A stretch of 64,000 bases of DNA, taken from NCBI GenBank assembly GCA_030280995.1, contig JASXTE010000002.1, forward strand, positions 19,241,683-19,305,682, in the 5' to 3' direction. The position numbers and the translations under genes were made by a program. Below are positions 47,701 through 60,403 of this stretch, piece after piece (position 1 is the first letter of the stretch; the number at the start of each line of letters is the position of its first letter). The notes under the pieces are model-generated. The model was not told the DNA's origin, searched no databases, and worked only from the letters and a program-made list of their open reading frames with translations. This stretch comes from Hemileia vastatrix. Taxonomy: Eukaryota; Basidiomycota; Pucciniomycetes; Pucciniales; Zaghouaniaceae.

Positions 47701-50698
47701 TAACCTGTGATATGGACAATATTCCTGCTAGTCTTAAAAAGAAACCATACCCTGCTTCACCAATGAAGAGGAAAGACATAGAGGATAATATTAAAATGTT
47801 ATTAAAAATGAACATTCTTGAATAGGTTGAAGCTACACCAAAATATTATGTAATATCACCAGTGTTGATTTCTTATGAAAAAAATAAAGCAAGACTATGT
47901 GGTGATTATAGAGCATTAAATACATTTACAGTAGATGATATTTATCCCTTTCCAAGGATTGCCTCTATACATGCTACCCTCAAAGGTGCTAAGTATATAA
48001 GTTGCTTAGATGGAAATAAAGGGTACCATCAAACTCCTGTTAAAAAGAATTCACAGAACTTTTTGTTGATAACAACACACATGTGAATTTATAAATATGT
48101 CAGGATGCCATTTGGACCAAAAAATGCTCCATCAGTATTTCCGAAGTTAATGGATATAAGATTCCATAATGAAATGATTGAGGGATGTTTAATGGTATAC
48201 ATTGATGACATCATAGCGTTCTCTAAGACATATGATGAACACTTAATCCATTTAAAGAAGGTATTTCAAAAAATGGATGAAATAAAAATGACCCTTGCAT
48301 TGAAAAAATGTAAATTTGGGTTTGAATCTTTAAAAGTGCTTGGTTATATTGTATCTGGCTTACAAATATGTATAGACCAAAATAAGTTTTCTGCAATCAA
48401 GAATATTGGCATTCCTCAAAATGTAAATGATTTACAATCTTTTCTTGGTATGTGTGGTTATTATAGACAATATATAGAAAACTACCAATTAATTGCTGCA
48501 ACATTGACCACACTAATAAAGAAATCAGAAGCTTTCACTTGGAATAATGAAAGACAACAGGCTTTTGATAAGTTGAAAGAATGTTTAATGACAGCTCCTA
48601 TCTTGGGATTACCAGATTTCCAATTGCCTTTTGTATTATATACAGATGCAAGTTTTATTGGTCTGGGTGCTGCTTTGCATCAAAAACAACTTATTGAAGG
48701 AAAAATGTCAGAAGTAGTAATTTGATATATTTCACGTACTCTAAGAAGTAGTGAATTGAAATATGGTGCTACTCAACTTGAATGTTTGGCAGTAGTATGG
48801 GCTCTTGAGAAGCTACAATATTACCTTGAAGACCAAAAATTTGAGTTAATAACTGACTGTAGTGCAGTTAAGTCACTCTTAAACATGAAAACTCCTAATA
48901 GACACATGTTTAGATGGCAATTAGCTGTACAAGAATACAGAGGACGGATGACTATTACACATAGAGCAGGAACCTTGCACTCTAATGTAGATCTGTTATC
49001 TAGAGTACCTCTGCCTAATAATGATGATAATCCTGCTTATGTTCCTGAGTCAGAGATTATTAACATTTATGGCATTTATATTGTAGATCTTGAGGATGAA
49101 TTTATGCAATCAATTCTTGATAATTATAATTCAGATCCTGACTTAAGTAAATTAACTACAATATTAAATGATCCATCTAATGCTTCAATGAATGTTTTAA
49201 TAAAAACATTACCAATTAAGTATAAAGAGGCATTAGAAAAAGGAAAATTTTCCATTGAGGATGGTTTTATATATTACAGGAAAAAATTAAGTAATTTAAT
49301 TGTAATTTCCCTTCAATGAAGGAGTTAATGTTAAGTATATGTCATGATGATATCTAAGCAGGTCAATTTGACTACCATAAAACATTAACCAGAGTAAAAA
49401 CCACAGCTTGGTGGACTAACATGTCTGAGGATGTTCAAAAATATGTTGAGGCATGTGATTCTTTTCAAAAATCTAAAAGATTAACAGGCAAAAGAGCTGG
49501 TTTATTACAACAAATTGAGAAACCAAAAGCTCCATGGGAAATAATTAACATGGACTTTGTAACAGGTTTGCCAATAGCAGAGAATAAGAGCTATAACTCC
49601 TGCTGGGTAATTGTAGATAGATTTACAAAGATGTGTAAATTTATTCCTACTCACAAAGAGGTTTCTGAAAAGGACTTAGCTTTTTTATGGTGGACAAAAA
49701 TGTTAAATATAGCAGGTTTCCCCAAAGCAATAGTTTCTGAAAGAGATCCTAAATTTACTTCTGAGTTCTGGACATCACTTATGGATGTTTCAAGGTGTCA
49801 ATTAAAACTTTCTACAGCACACCATCCACAAACTGATGGGCTAGCAGAAAGAATGATACAAACTTTAGAAGATATGATAAGAAGATATTGTGCTTTTGGT
49901 CTTAACTTTAAAGACAATGACAAATTCACGCATGATTGGGTAACCTTTATCCCAGATTTAGAATTTGCATACAATAGTACAGTACATTCTGTCACTGGCA
50001 AAAAGCCATTTGAGTTATGGTTGGTTTATGTACCTAATACCCCTACTAAAACTCTTAATAAATTACCTATATTGGATATCCATCCAGGTACTAAATCTTT
50101 TCTTCAGATGCAAGAATTATGCAGAAAACATGCTCAAGAATGTATAAATAAGGTGTTTGAGTATGAGAAGAAACGATGGGATAAAGCCTAAAAAGAAAAA
50201 ATGGTCAAAGAGGGTGATGAAGTCCTTATTTCTACAATACATTTCAATTTAAATGGTAATTTTAAATTGAAGGATCCATTCATTGGACCATTTTTAGTTA
50301 AAAAGATGGTTGGTAAAAATGCTGTTGAGGTTATTCTATATGCACCATATGATAGAAAACATCCAATATTTCCTATTTCTCTTATAAAACCATGCCATTC
50401 TAATGATACTGCTCTATATCCAAGAAGATCAGGAAGGCATAAAAAACAACCTGAAAAAATAGTTGAGAAGGCAGAAATTGAAAAGATACTTAAAAAGAGA
50501 CTCCTTACTAAAGAAAAGGGAGTTGAGTATCTATTAAGATTTAAAAATAAATCAAGTGAATATGACCAGTGGATTCCAGAAAATGAAATCTCTGATCTTA
50601 AATATCTCTTGAAAAAATTTAAATCAAAATACTACTGTTTATTCAGTATATGTATTATAGAAAATTTAAAAAAATTTCTATCCACTCCTTACTTTTAA
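44777..50698 (+). pseudogene. gag-pol: E3 gag-pol (multiply broken)
   Basis: Gag starts at ATG 44777 (MSALQDNVSEKPAYN) and shifts frame within 25 codons. It then continues in the 44802 frame with stops at 45420, 46086, 46452, 47406, 47571, 47823, 48084 and 48723. A frameshift near 49310 is followed by a stop at about 49354 and another at 50189. Domains in order: gag domain (46140-46450), zinc knuckle with CYKC and GHKC (46798-46845), protease (about 47130), RT with YIDDII (about 48200), RNase H LYTDASFIGLGAALH (about 48635), integrase HHPQTDGLAERMIQ (about 49820), GPF, and a chromodomain to 50698. The protease active site reads VLETGAAGSVVS: the catalytic Asp is replaced by Glu. Confidence 0.93.
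44845..45180 (+). CDS. E3 overlapping frame, coiled-coil, 111 aa
   Basis: A frame overlapping gag. Its ATG in good context (ACCATGGAGG, 44863) starts MEGQSYPQVEQM, followed by leucine heptads (LSHLAKQVLKLEESKSLM) to a stop at 45178. It is closely similar to the E2 frame from 17821. After the stop, the homologous residues continue (KWDLFYQQ, then YKGKQRLQKSG) with one more stop. The gag frame of E3 is the other one. An open frame of over 100 codons in an element with many stops elsewhere is notable. The function is unknown. Confidence 0.45.
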   Translation: MFQDITMEGQSYPQVEQMTIEEKDALLKKITIKKKSPPLQDPLSHLAKQVLKLEESKSLMLKEVEQLQNNFKVGFQQMNQSLAELKGGQPSQQPPTPGVSHHSQEKILVEK

Positions 50699-50745
50699 TT
50701 AAAATGTCTTAACATTTTTTTTATTGTTTTTTTTGGGTGAGGGAG

Positions 50746-51921
50746 TGTCAGCCTAGATATCCCTAGGACTGAGAATTTCTTATACTTAAAATAAGATAAC
50801 ATTAAGAACATTAATCTTATATCTTAAAAATAAGGTTAAAACAATAATATATATGATTATATTACATATATATATAATTATTACTCTATTATATAAATTA
50901 TAGTATTTTAAATAGCTTATCCATAGCCTAATAATACTTATTAAGGTGTTAATGGAGTCATAATATACTTATCTTAAGTGATATTAAGTAATTATTGACA
51001 TACATAAGCTTATATGTATACATAAATCTCATATTCAGTGAAATATGCAGTATATTATGTATATTTAGGTATATAAGTGGGTTTTAGCCTCTTAATAGCC
51101 TATAAACTTTGTTTTTCCGCTTATTTTAGGTCATATGGACGTATCCAGTGGACTCACTACGCCTACAGAAGCATAAACATCTATTTCAGGCGCATACACT
51201 CAGTCTGGACAACTTAATCTGCTTCCTTGGATGGATATTCACTTATTTATGGGTTGGGAGGTCATTTCTGGGTTAATATGGATGCTTGGGGATGTTATTG
51301 GGGGCTTAGAAATTTCATTTTTTTCCTTTATATGCTTTGGGTTTCATTATATTCTCTTTGGGTGAGTTATTTTACCTGTTTTATTATGGTATCCGCTTTA
51401 ATCTGGATTTTCTATTTATGGTATGGGTCTGTGTTATCATTAATTGTGATGGAGGGTCCTTACTGGAGGTTTGGGTGTTGAATCTTCTTGAAGTGGACGC
51501 CACGGGGAGGTGATGGGCCCTCACAGTGCTGTAATTGCCAGGGATAGAAGTGTCATCATCTGGATTGAAGGTCTGTGCACTCCAGTGGATTTTGGTATAA
51601 GTAAAGGAGGATTTTGGCGGTTATTAGACATCACATACTTACTATAATTCAAACAAACATTACAACACAATTATTATTATTCAAAGATATATTATAAAGC
51701 TCTTATAAATTGATATTATCTTTATATAAGCTATAACTATATTATATTCATCTATTTTCCACCACTAGCACACATTTAAATCCAAGTATTGTGAGTTTTA
51801 TTTGAGTATAACTATTTTATTAGTCTTCCCCTGAGGGTTAATCACTAAATCATTTATTAAAAATTAGTAGGACCATTAATAAATACTATTAAATCATACT
51901 TAAATACTAGATACACTGTCA
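50746..51921 (+). repeat. E3 3' LTR
   Basis: TGTCAGCCTAG...CACTGTCA, preceded by the purine tract GGGTGAGGGAG. TATAAG lies at 51596-51601. It carries the small ORF at 51227-51481. The CRE-like site is mutated to TGTCATCA. Confidence 0.94.
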
Positions 51922-51968
51922 ATGTTACCCTTCTCAGATTAATTAAATTTTTCACCCTACTTTAAACA

Positions 51969-52875
51969 AAAGTAGGTTAATTATTGAATAAGATATAATT
52001 TTCAGTTTGAAAAATGATATGGGATTTATATTTTTTTTATTCTGTGAAATTATTTTAGAACTCTTTTAAAACTATTACCACTCATAATTAAGTTAAGAAA
52101 ATAATGTACCAGATAAAAATAAGGCCCACTAACATGAAAGTAAATACTTATAATGATCCAGTAGAGGTGTGCACTTGAATTAATATTTATCCTTACATTT
52201 ATTTTGTTAAAAAAATTTACTTGATAAGATAAAAAAAATATTTGTATTGGAGTTACTAAAGGTATTTAACTAATTTATTATCCCTGATTTATACACAGAA
52301 GGGGTCTATCAAGAAACTAATTAAGAAGTATAATTTTTATAGTATAGCATTAATTAGTCTTAGTTATTATTCTGAAATTAATATTTAACTAGAATTAAAC
52401 TACTTAGTAGTAATAATTAAAAAGGTGATGATTAGTAAAGCATATATTTAAAGATGTATAAAGATTCCCTCTTCCTAATATAACTTCCAACCTATTATAC
52501 ATAAAAAACTTAGACTATGTAGATAATATCAACAAAAAGAAATAACAAAAAGAGTTATAAACAATATTTCAAATGAGTGTAATAATATTTAATACAGTTA
52601 GTATGTATATACAAAATCCTTACCTATATCAAATTTTACAATGTCTTAATTTGTATATGTTTGTAGCTTCTATCTAACTTTCATGAGTGAGAAACAAGTC
52701 ACAAATACAATTTAATTGTTCCCCCCTTACAGAAAAATTAATTTTTTTTTAAATTTTTCATCCACTTCATTTAATTATAATAATTTTTTGAATGAGAATT
52801 AAATATACTTAAGTTACTATTAAGTTCATAAATAATGCTGGATTTATTTCCCTTACTATTTATGGTAAGCTGAAA
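51969..52875 (-). repeat. Probable 3' LTR of the decayed gypsy (unit 2 only)
   Basis: Lies between backbone sequence and a pol 3' end. At 52863-52885 the sequence GTAAGCTGAAACTCCCTAAC matches the LTR end/purine-tract junction of E1 (GGCTGACACTCCCTCAC). The left end is uncertain. The segment is deleted in units 1 and 3. Confidence 0.5.
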
Positions 52876-54848
52876 CTCCCTAACTCTAAAAAAAATTTAG
52901 ATATTTTTTTTTGAAATTTTTAAGAGACTGGGTAGGCTATTAATCTCCTTAGAAAGTATTCATATTTCATATTCAGTGGACTTCCCTTTATATCTTCATA
53001 GATATTCAGTACCCTTATCCTTCTTAAGGATTCTTTCTTTTATTATTTTCACAATACTAGAATTATCATTACTTTCCAGAGAAGAATTTTTATTCTTCAT
53101 ATTCTTTTTGAATATAAATTATCATATAATTTTTAAGTTTTTATTTATGATATTGGAAGTAAAGAATATCATTCATCATATGGAGAATAAATTAAGAATT
53201 CTACTTCATTGTTTCCAATCATTCATTTATTGTTAACTTTCAGGTTTAAATGCAATGAAAATATTGATACCTCATCCCTTTTATAGAATTTGCTATCTTT
53301 ATGGGATTTATTTCATCTTCTTTTTTCATATTTAAAAACTTTTCCTATAAAATTTTCTGCATTATTTATGAATAATTTTTTCACTTGAAGGAATGATTTA
53401 CAACCAGGATCAGTTTCATTCTTTTGTAAATCATCATTAAGTAAATGAGATGGAGTATTTAGTACATAAAAAAGCAAGAGCTAAAAAATTTTCTTTTTAG
53501 TGACTGAATGGACAGTACTGTTGTAAGATAATTAAAGACTAGGTAATAAGGTGACCCAAGCATGAGGGAATCTCTCATTGTCTTTAAATTCTAAACCAAA
53601 ATACTATTGTTTACTAATCATGTTGTTTTTTGCTTGAATAATTCTCTCAGCCAATCCATCAGTTTGAGGGTGGTGAGCTGTTGAAAATTTTAATTCACAC
53701 CCACAAATATCTTTTAATGACATCCAAAATTCAAAAATACACTTTGGATCCCTGTCAGAGATAATTTCTTTTTGAAAACCTGCAGTGTTAAGATAATTTA
53801 AACACCACATAAAGTCCAAATCTTTTGTGGAACCCTATTTATGAGTATGAATAGTTTTACACATTTCTATAAATCTGTCTACAATAAGCCAATGGGAATT
53901 AAATCTTTCTTTTCCACATGTGGTTAAACCAGTAAAAAAATACATTTTGATGATTTGTCATGGCTTTTTTGGTTTCTCAATCTATTGCATTAATCCAGCT
54001 AGCTTTCCGATAATTCTCTTGGATCTCTGGAAAGCATAACAGGATTAAAAAGAAAATGTTCCATAATCAGATATATTAATCCATTAACCTGTATTCTTCA
54101 GTCACTGCACAATATGGGGGGGTGGACTTGTTAGCAATTACGCAACCTTGGACTCAAATTCACCATATATTGAACACATGTTAAGCTATTGACAAAGGAC
54201 CATACAATCAGGTATGAAAACCACTCAACAGAACAGTTTTAGGTGTGTGTTCAAGTAGAGTTCAGTATGGGTTCACTATGAGTTTAGTCAGTGTTCCATC
54301 TGAGTTCTGTCTGAGTGCCTATTGGGTACTTGCTAGCAAGTCTACCCCCTATATTGTGTAGTGAGTCTTATAAGTGTTTTTTCCTGACTAAAGAGTCAAG
54401 TTAATATGACATCATGAAAAATCTTTAAAATTATTTCTTTCATGGGAGAATAAATAACTATGACATAACTCAGGTTTCTTCTGTAATATATATAGCCAAC
54501 CTTAATTGAGAACTTTACTTATTATAAATCACTGTGGTAATTTTCAGGTTTAGTTTTTATCAAAGTTAATATAGATGCATTTTTGGTTTCATTAAGAATT
54601 GTTGATAGTTGCCTTAACTCAAAATTTTCTCCATATGAAGCCAGTATTAGTTGCATCTTTTATTTTTCCATATCTAAAATATATACACCAATGATATGGT
54701 TAACATCTAACTCTGGTAGATATACAGGATTATAATCATTCTTTGGAAGAGGAAATCTTTAGAACATATCCACAATAAAATGCATGATGTCTGATCTATG
54801 AATTATAGTAATTCTTCCTCTGTATTCTTGTGCTTCCAGTTTCCATCT
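52876..54848 (-). pseudogene. Decayed gypsy pol: chromodomain, integrase, start of RNase H (unit 2)
   Basis: The minus strand runs from RNase H (54848, equivalent to HMFRWKLEAQEYRGR) through the HHCC region (about 54400-54550) and integrase core (53604-53819: SDRDPKC, HHPQTDGLAERIIQ) to a chromodomain-like 3' end near 52900-53050. The MITE at 54103-54363 interrupts it. It is heavily mutated. Continuation lies beyond the solo LTR at 56037. Confidence 0.82.
54103..54363. mobile_element. CACTA-type MITE, complete (unit 2)
   Basis: A 261-bp element starting CACTGCACAATAT and ending ATATTGTGTAGTG, flanked by AGT (54100-54102, 54364-54366). The terminal inverted repeats extend about 34 bp. CACTA ends with a 3-bp duplication are the hallmark of the CACTA/EnSpm superfamily. 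There is no coding capacity. The right end holds the palindrome ACTTGCTAGCAAGT (54328-54341); an 11-bp minisatellite lies at 54247-54323. Confidence 0.85.
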
Positions 54849-54853
54849 AAACA

Positions 54854-56031
54854 TGTAAGTGTGTGCAAGTATCTAAGTATGATTTAATAGTAAATATTAA
54901 TGGTCCAACTACTTATTGATAAATGATTTAGTGATTAAACCTCAGGGGGAAACTTAAAAAATAGTTATACTCATTATAAACTAACAATACTTGGACTTTT
55001 ATGCGTGCTAGTGGTGGAAAATAGATCAATAAAAGCTACTTATAGCTTTTATAAAGATAATATCAATTTATAAATGCTTTATAATATATTTATATATGAT
55101 AATAATTGTTTTTTAGTGTTTATTTGAAGTTTAGTAAGTAAGTGATTTCTAATAACCTATCAAATCCTCCCTTACATATATGCAAATCATCTGGATTGCA
55201 CAGACCTTCAATCCAGATGCTGTCACTGCTATCCCCGGAAATTAAAGCACTGTGAGGGCCCATTACCTTCCCATGGCGTCCAATTCAAGAAGATTCAACA
55301 CGCAGACCTCCAGTAAGGACCCTCCATCACAAATAATGATACCACAGACCCATACCATAAATAGAATAAACAGATAAAAGCAGATAACATAAAAAAACAG
55401 GTAAAATAACTCATCCAAAGAGTATAAAATGAAAAACAAAGCATATAAAGGAACCAAATTAACTTTCCAAGCCCCTATTAACATCCCCAAGCATCCATAT
55501 TAACCCAGTAATCATATCTCAACACATAAATCTGTGAAATTCTATCCAAGGAAGCAGATTAAGTTTTCCAAACTGGATATATGTGCCTGAAATAGGTGTA
55601 TATGCTTGTGTAGGCGTTGTGAGTCCTCTGAATACATCAATATGACCTAAAATAAGCAGAAAAATAAATGTTATAGGCTATTAAGAGGTTAAAACCCACT
55701 TATAGACCTAAATATACATAATATAACTACATATTTCACTGAATATGAGTTTTATGTATACATACAAGCTTATGTAAGTCTATAATTACTTAATATCACT
55801 TAAGATAAGTATATGATGACTCCATTAACACCTTAATAAGTATTATTAGGCTATGGATAAGCTATTTAAACTACTATAAGTTAAATAATAGTGTAATAAT
55901 TATATATATATGTATGATAACTATATATATAAGTATTTTATCCTTATTTTTGAGTTATAAGCTTAATGTAATTAAAGTTATTTTATTTTAAACATAAGAA
56001 TTAATCAGTATTTGAGATAACTTGGCTGTTA
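54854..56031 (-). repeat. Solo LTR, E2/E3-like, complete
   Basis: 1178 bp, starting TGTAAGTGTG and ending GGCTGTTA, flanked by AAACA (54849-54853, 56032-56036). It interrupts the RNase H part of the decayed pol, and the same insertion is seen at 1-1121 and 32334-32902, so it predates the segmental duplication. Confidence 0.94.
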
Positions 56032-56036
56032 AAACA

Positions 56037-56690
56037 TGTGCCTATTGGAGGATTTTATGTTCAATATTTATTTAACAGCACTACAATCAGTGGCCAATTC
56101 AAATTCTTGGTCTTCAAGAAAATAGTGTAATTTATCTAAAGCCCAAACAACTGAGAAACATCCGAATTGAGTTTATCCATATTGGATTTACCCATTTTCC
56201 AAGATTCATGAAATATAGTGAATTACTAACTCAGAATCTTTATTACTCATGACATGTTTCTTGTGAGTGCAAATTTATTGTCCATAGTAGCTACACATAA
56301 ACAGAAAACATTTTATTTCTATAAATTATTAGTGAATTATAATTTATGAATAGCAGGTACTTTTTTCTGGTAAAAAAATACTTTTAATCATGAGACAACA
56401 TGGTCCAATACATTCAAAGAATGATAACTAAATTTGTATTTCCTCATGAACAGAGTCATATTCAATTCATTCATTTTTTCGAGTACTTTACTCTGGTGAT
56501 AAAAATGATCTTCAAAGGTTTTAGAAGAAATAATTATGTCATCAATGTACAACATCATTCATAATTTTATTATTTTTTTTATAATGTTTTATCCATTACC
56601 TTTGGAAATACAGATGGAGCATTATTAGGTCCATGTCACCAAATAACATACACACTTATCCAAGGGAGCTCAAGGGGAACTAAGAGTTGG
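56037..56690 (-). pseudogene. Decayed gypsy pol, RNase H to RT (unit 3)
   Basis: Continuation of 52876-54848 after the solo LTR. RNase H-like sequence lies near 56070-56150. RT with minus-strand YIDD context near 56535-56550 and GPNNAPSVF near 56600-56630. It contains the empty E1 site. Confidence 0.75.
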
Positions 56691-58733
56691 GTTTAAGAAA
56701 GATACATCTTCTTCAAGTGTTAGAAGCATTTTTAATAAATAAATAGTTCGATAATGCTAAGCTTTAGACACAATTTTGAGATAGGTTGCTTCTCCTATCA
56801 AAAACTAGTTTAAGAAAGAAGTGCCTGCCACTCTAATTTTAAAGACAGTGTAAAATGTTTGTAAGTGTGTTAATGGAGAAAAGAATAGTAGAGATAATTT
56901 ACTATAAGAGTCTCTTAAAAAAAGAATTAATATATCTAAAATATAAGTAATCTACTGAATGTTAAATGTATTCTCAGTAAGAACTAGTATTGACAATCAC
57001 TCCCACTCTGAAGTTCTCTCTCTAATACTATCCTTACTGTTACAATAAAATAACTCTACAGTTCTACTTCTGGATATGTACACCTGCTATTCACACAAAA
57101 AAAAATCAATGTTTCTTTTATTTTAATATAATACTCTTATATTAACACAAATCTTTTCTAATCTAACTATTCCACACACTTTTTCAAAGCGTGAGTTCTC
57201 TTTTATATATACACTGTATGTCTAGTGCCATTTCCCTATGCCTTCTTCCCCTACTGGATTTCCTACACAAGTTCAAAACTAATCCAGATGTATCAAATAA
57301 TAATCTATCTATCACAGTAATCTAAGTACAGCATTAATATGAGACCATACTAATAGTGTTTTGCACTATGAAGACAATAATCTACTATTAGTGCCTTACA
57401 CTACATTTTTATTTACAAACCCTACACTTCCTGACATAATTTGCTTCAAGATAAGTACTGTACCACCTTTCATACTTATTATGGAAATGCATGCTGCCAT
57501 ATGAGTATCCACTAACTGTGAAACCTCCACCCTAAGTAAGTAACCTCCCTTATTTAGATTCTTACTTGTATTTTCTTTATCATTGAGCTCTGTTTATTTA
57601 AAATTCCCCTTAATCACCTGTTTTTCTAGCACCATGTTAAAGCCTCACTACAGGTTCCTATTAGCTATGGGATTTTTGTAGCCCACATTTAAGTGCTTAC
57701 ATGTTTATCTAAGCGTGAAACCTGTAACATTTCTTGAGGCTTCCTTTTAAATCTATATTATGCCTTTAGAGCTTTCCATATTTTCTTCAAATACATACCA
57801 TACTCTTGGCCTATAGTCTAGTATACACTTCCTTCTAAGTTTTTGCTTGCCTCAGTCTATATTTCCATCCTGAACTCAAATACTGTGCATGGGGAGTGAA
57901 CTTTTTCTATTCTTCTATAAACCCCTTTGTTGCGCTCACAATCATCCTTTATAGCAACCCCTTTGTTGCACTTACTACAAATTTTGAAATTGCTGTGATA
58001 CTGCAAGATGTGTACCACAGTGTCTATTGAAGAGGCTTCTCAAATAGAGTAATGATTTTTGAGAAACATGTGTGATATGTACTTAGTAAAGTGAAGTAAA
58101 TAATTTCAAACTATAAAATATATTGGAGAGGTTGGGTTAGAGCTCAGTAAGAATATCCACAATAAAAGGTTTAAAGTAAAAATTATTCTACTAAGAAATG
58201 GAAGAGTAAATCATATGATAATCAAATTCTAAGAAATAACTAGTATATGTGAGCCTGGTTTTGTATCTGTAATACACCCAAGCTATTACCTTTTTGCATT
58301 ACTGCCCATCCTTACACTTATCCATCTGTTAATTTAGAGCACTAGCTTGCATAATTAATAAGTATTATGATCTAAAAAATAGACCCTTTGCAGTTGAAGC
58401 AAAAAAAAAAGAAGAGAAAAAAATAATAATGATTGAAGTTACTCAACTAGCCCCTTTCAAACACACAATTATTGCTATTGATTTAGATGGTGCAGTTGAT
58501 ATTAATAAACAATTTTAAATGCATAACTATGTAAAAGTTTCTTCAAGACTACTTACTGCACTTTGAATAGGTCATTTGTCACACATTGTGTGACAGATGA
58601 CCAGGCAGAATAAAAGAGAGCTCCATTGATCATAGGAACTGTAATTTATCCATTATCACACCTTTCACCTTTCAATTAACCTTTAATTTTAATTTTTCTA
58701 TTTTTAAAACATATTTATTATTCAATATGAAGT
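56691..58733. other. Unit backbone, unidentified repeat (copy 3)
   Basis: Equivalent to 10461-10745 plus 19601-21297. The empty E2 site is at about 57020-57027. No gene is seen. Confidence 0.55.
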
Positions 58734-59350
58734 TTGCCCATTCTTACAGACATACAAATTGTGATTCCACAAAAATCCCTGAAATTTTAGTATGGATTGT
58801 GAAAAATTCATTTTTGCTTCATTGTACTTGACTAGTAAAGCCTCGAGGTGGGTTAAACATTATCTACTAATGCCTGGATCTACAGATAAGGAAATTCTCA
58901 TTATTAATTGTTCAAAACTATAAGATAAACTATTTATCCTTTCTGGAAATCCACATGAAACCAATAATGCAAAACATGAGTTAAATCTCCTTAAAATGAA
59001 GGATAATGGACAAGCTTCAGATTATATTTCTAGATTTTAAGCCCTCCTATCTTGAGTATTGTGGGATGACACTGTGCTTAAATACCACTTTAAGAATGGG
59101 TTACCAGCACAAATTGTCAATCAATTAAATTTTCACAGTCAAAAATTGTAAACTTTCACCAATGTTACACATCAGATGCTAGAATTAAGTAGCCTTTACC
59201 ATGGGAGAAATCAACTGTAAAGACACTTAGATAAAACTTTGCATGGCTTTATGCACAGGAATGCATCTAACCCAAGTCACACCCATACATCCACAAGCCA
59301 TTTGAGTCAAAATAAATAAGGCTAAAAGAAACCATCAACTTCAAAGGATT
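58734..59350 (+). pseudogene. Decayed gag of another LTR element (copy 3)
   Basis: Same capsid-domain remnant as 22915-23440 and 37310-37900, with stops. It shows the uninterrupted target of the solo LTR found in unit 1. Confidence 0.7.
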
Positions 59351-60278
59351 GAAGCTCACCCCTTGTCACTATATACTTTTACATGCAATGCTTTTGATGA
59401 TTTTATATAATTTTTATTGATTACTGTCATGCAATGTGTTATGATTTTTACTTCAATCACCATTAATCACACACTTGCAAATTGTTATTCTATCATATTT
59501 GAAAAAAATGAAGTTTATTGGTGGGCATTCTTTACATGCAAAATTTTATGATGCATCCCTGAATTTATAATTTTTTTTCTCATTGAACAGTCCTAATCTT
59601 TGAATAGTCTCTCCCCCCCTCCCCCCCTTCACAATATTAAAATGTCTTGATATGCTAAAAATATCCAAGTATATATTTCTTAGGGAAGAATCTAATTTAT
59701 TTTCATTTAGAAAAATAAGAGAATAAATTTGACAGGTATATTGGTTATGTGCATTCAACATTGAAGGTTTGGGTAAAATTGCACGTGCGTGACCTAACCA
59801 CGCGACTTATGGATGAGACGCGTCTTTAATTGTTATTCTTGGTGAACAATATCAACGCGAAGAACTCGGTGTGAAATAAAGTAGCATAACAACATTGCAT
59901 ATTCTTAATCAGTTAGCGGTAATTCTGAAGTTCAGAGGGGTGGCGGGTTAGTGTGAGAATGAAACAAAGAAACATTTTCATAATCGTAGTTAACGGTTAC
60001 TCAATCAAGCGGCCAAATTAATTGCATATCATTAATGAATGTAATGATTATCAAGGCTTATCTGTATTTTCCACATCCGTTGCACTAACGGGATTAGCCA
60101 AATGATATATTGTCCAGTATCTATGATGGTTATTGCATAGCAAAATATTGCATATGGCTGAAAACAAAGGCCTGCAACCGTCATAAATGAAAAATGCCCG
60201 TATCTTAAGTGATATTTAAGAGAGCTGAAAATGGAGAAGGCTGTAAATATTGGTGGTGGCTCACCACTTTGGAATGGA
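59351..60278. other. Upstream region of gene copy 3
   Basis: Same as 23441-24351; C-tracts at about 59612-59628, CG-rich from about 59780. Confidence 0.6.
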
Positions 60279-60285
60279 TATAAAA
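60279..60285 (+). promoter_or_regulatory. TATA box of gene copy 3
   Basis: TATAAAA at the conserved distance from the ATG. Confidence 0.6.
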
Positions 60286-60403
60286 TCAAGAGCACTTTGA
60301 TACCGTTTATTCTCCTCACACCTCAATCTCATCCCTGATTTCAGAAAATCTCCTTTTCTAAATCCAATTTTTTCTTGATTATCATAAAACTACTCTTTAT
60401 AAA

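Larger units (their letters stand above)
43092..51921 (+). mobile_element. E3: full-length Ty3/gypsy chromovirus, degenerate
   Basis: 8830 bp with 1176-bp LTRs and ATGTT at 43087-43091 and 51922-51926. Empty sites (GATAATGTTACCC) are kept near 31340 and 62690. It is the same family as E2 in reverse orientation. The LTRs differ at roughly 50 positions by eye, so it is older than E2. LTR termini have decayed (TTTCAG start, CTGTCA end). About ten premature stops and at least one frameshift break the coding region. Confidence 0.96.
32334..54848. repeat. Segmental duplication, unit 2
   Basis: Second copy of the backbone. It carries E3 as a private insertion. It also keeps a 1.7-kb segment (about 35608-37290) and a 1.4-kb segment (about 51969-53412) that are missing from both units 1 and 3. 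Confidence 0.85.

Noticed and set aside
52976..53236. 86-codon plus-strand frame
   Set aside because: Antisense to the chromodomain end of the decayed pol; no support.
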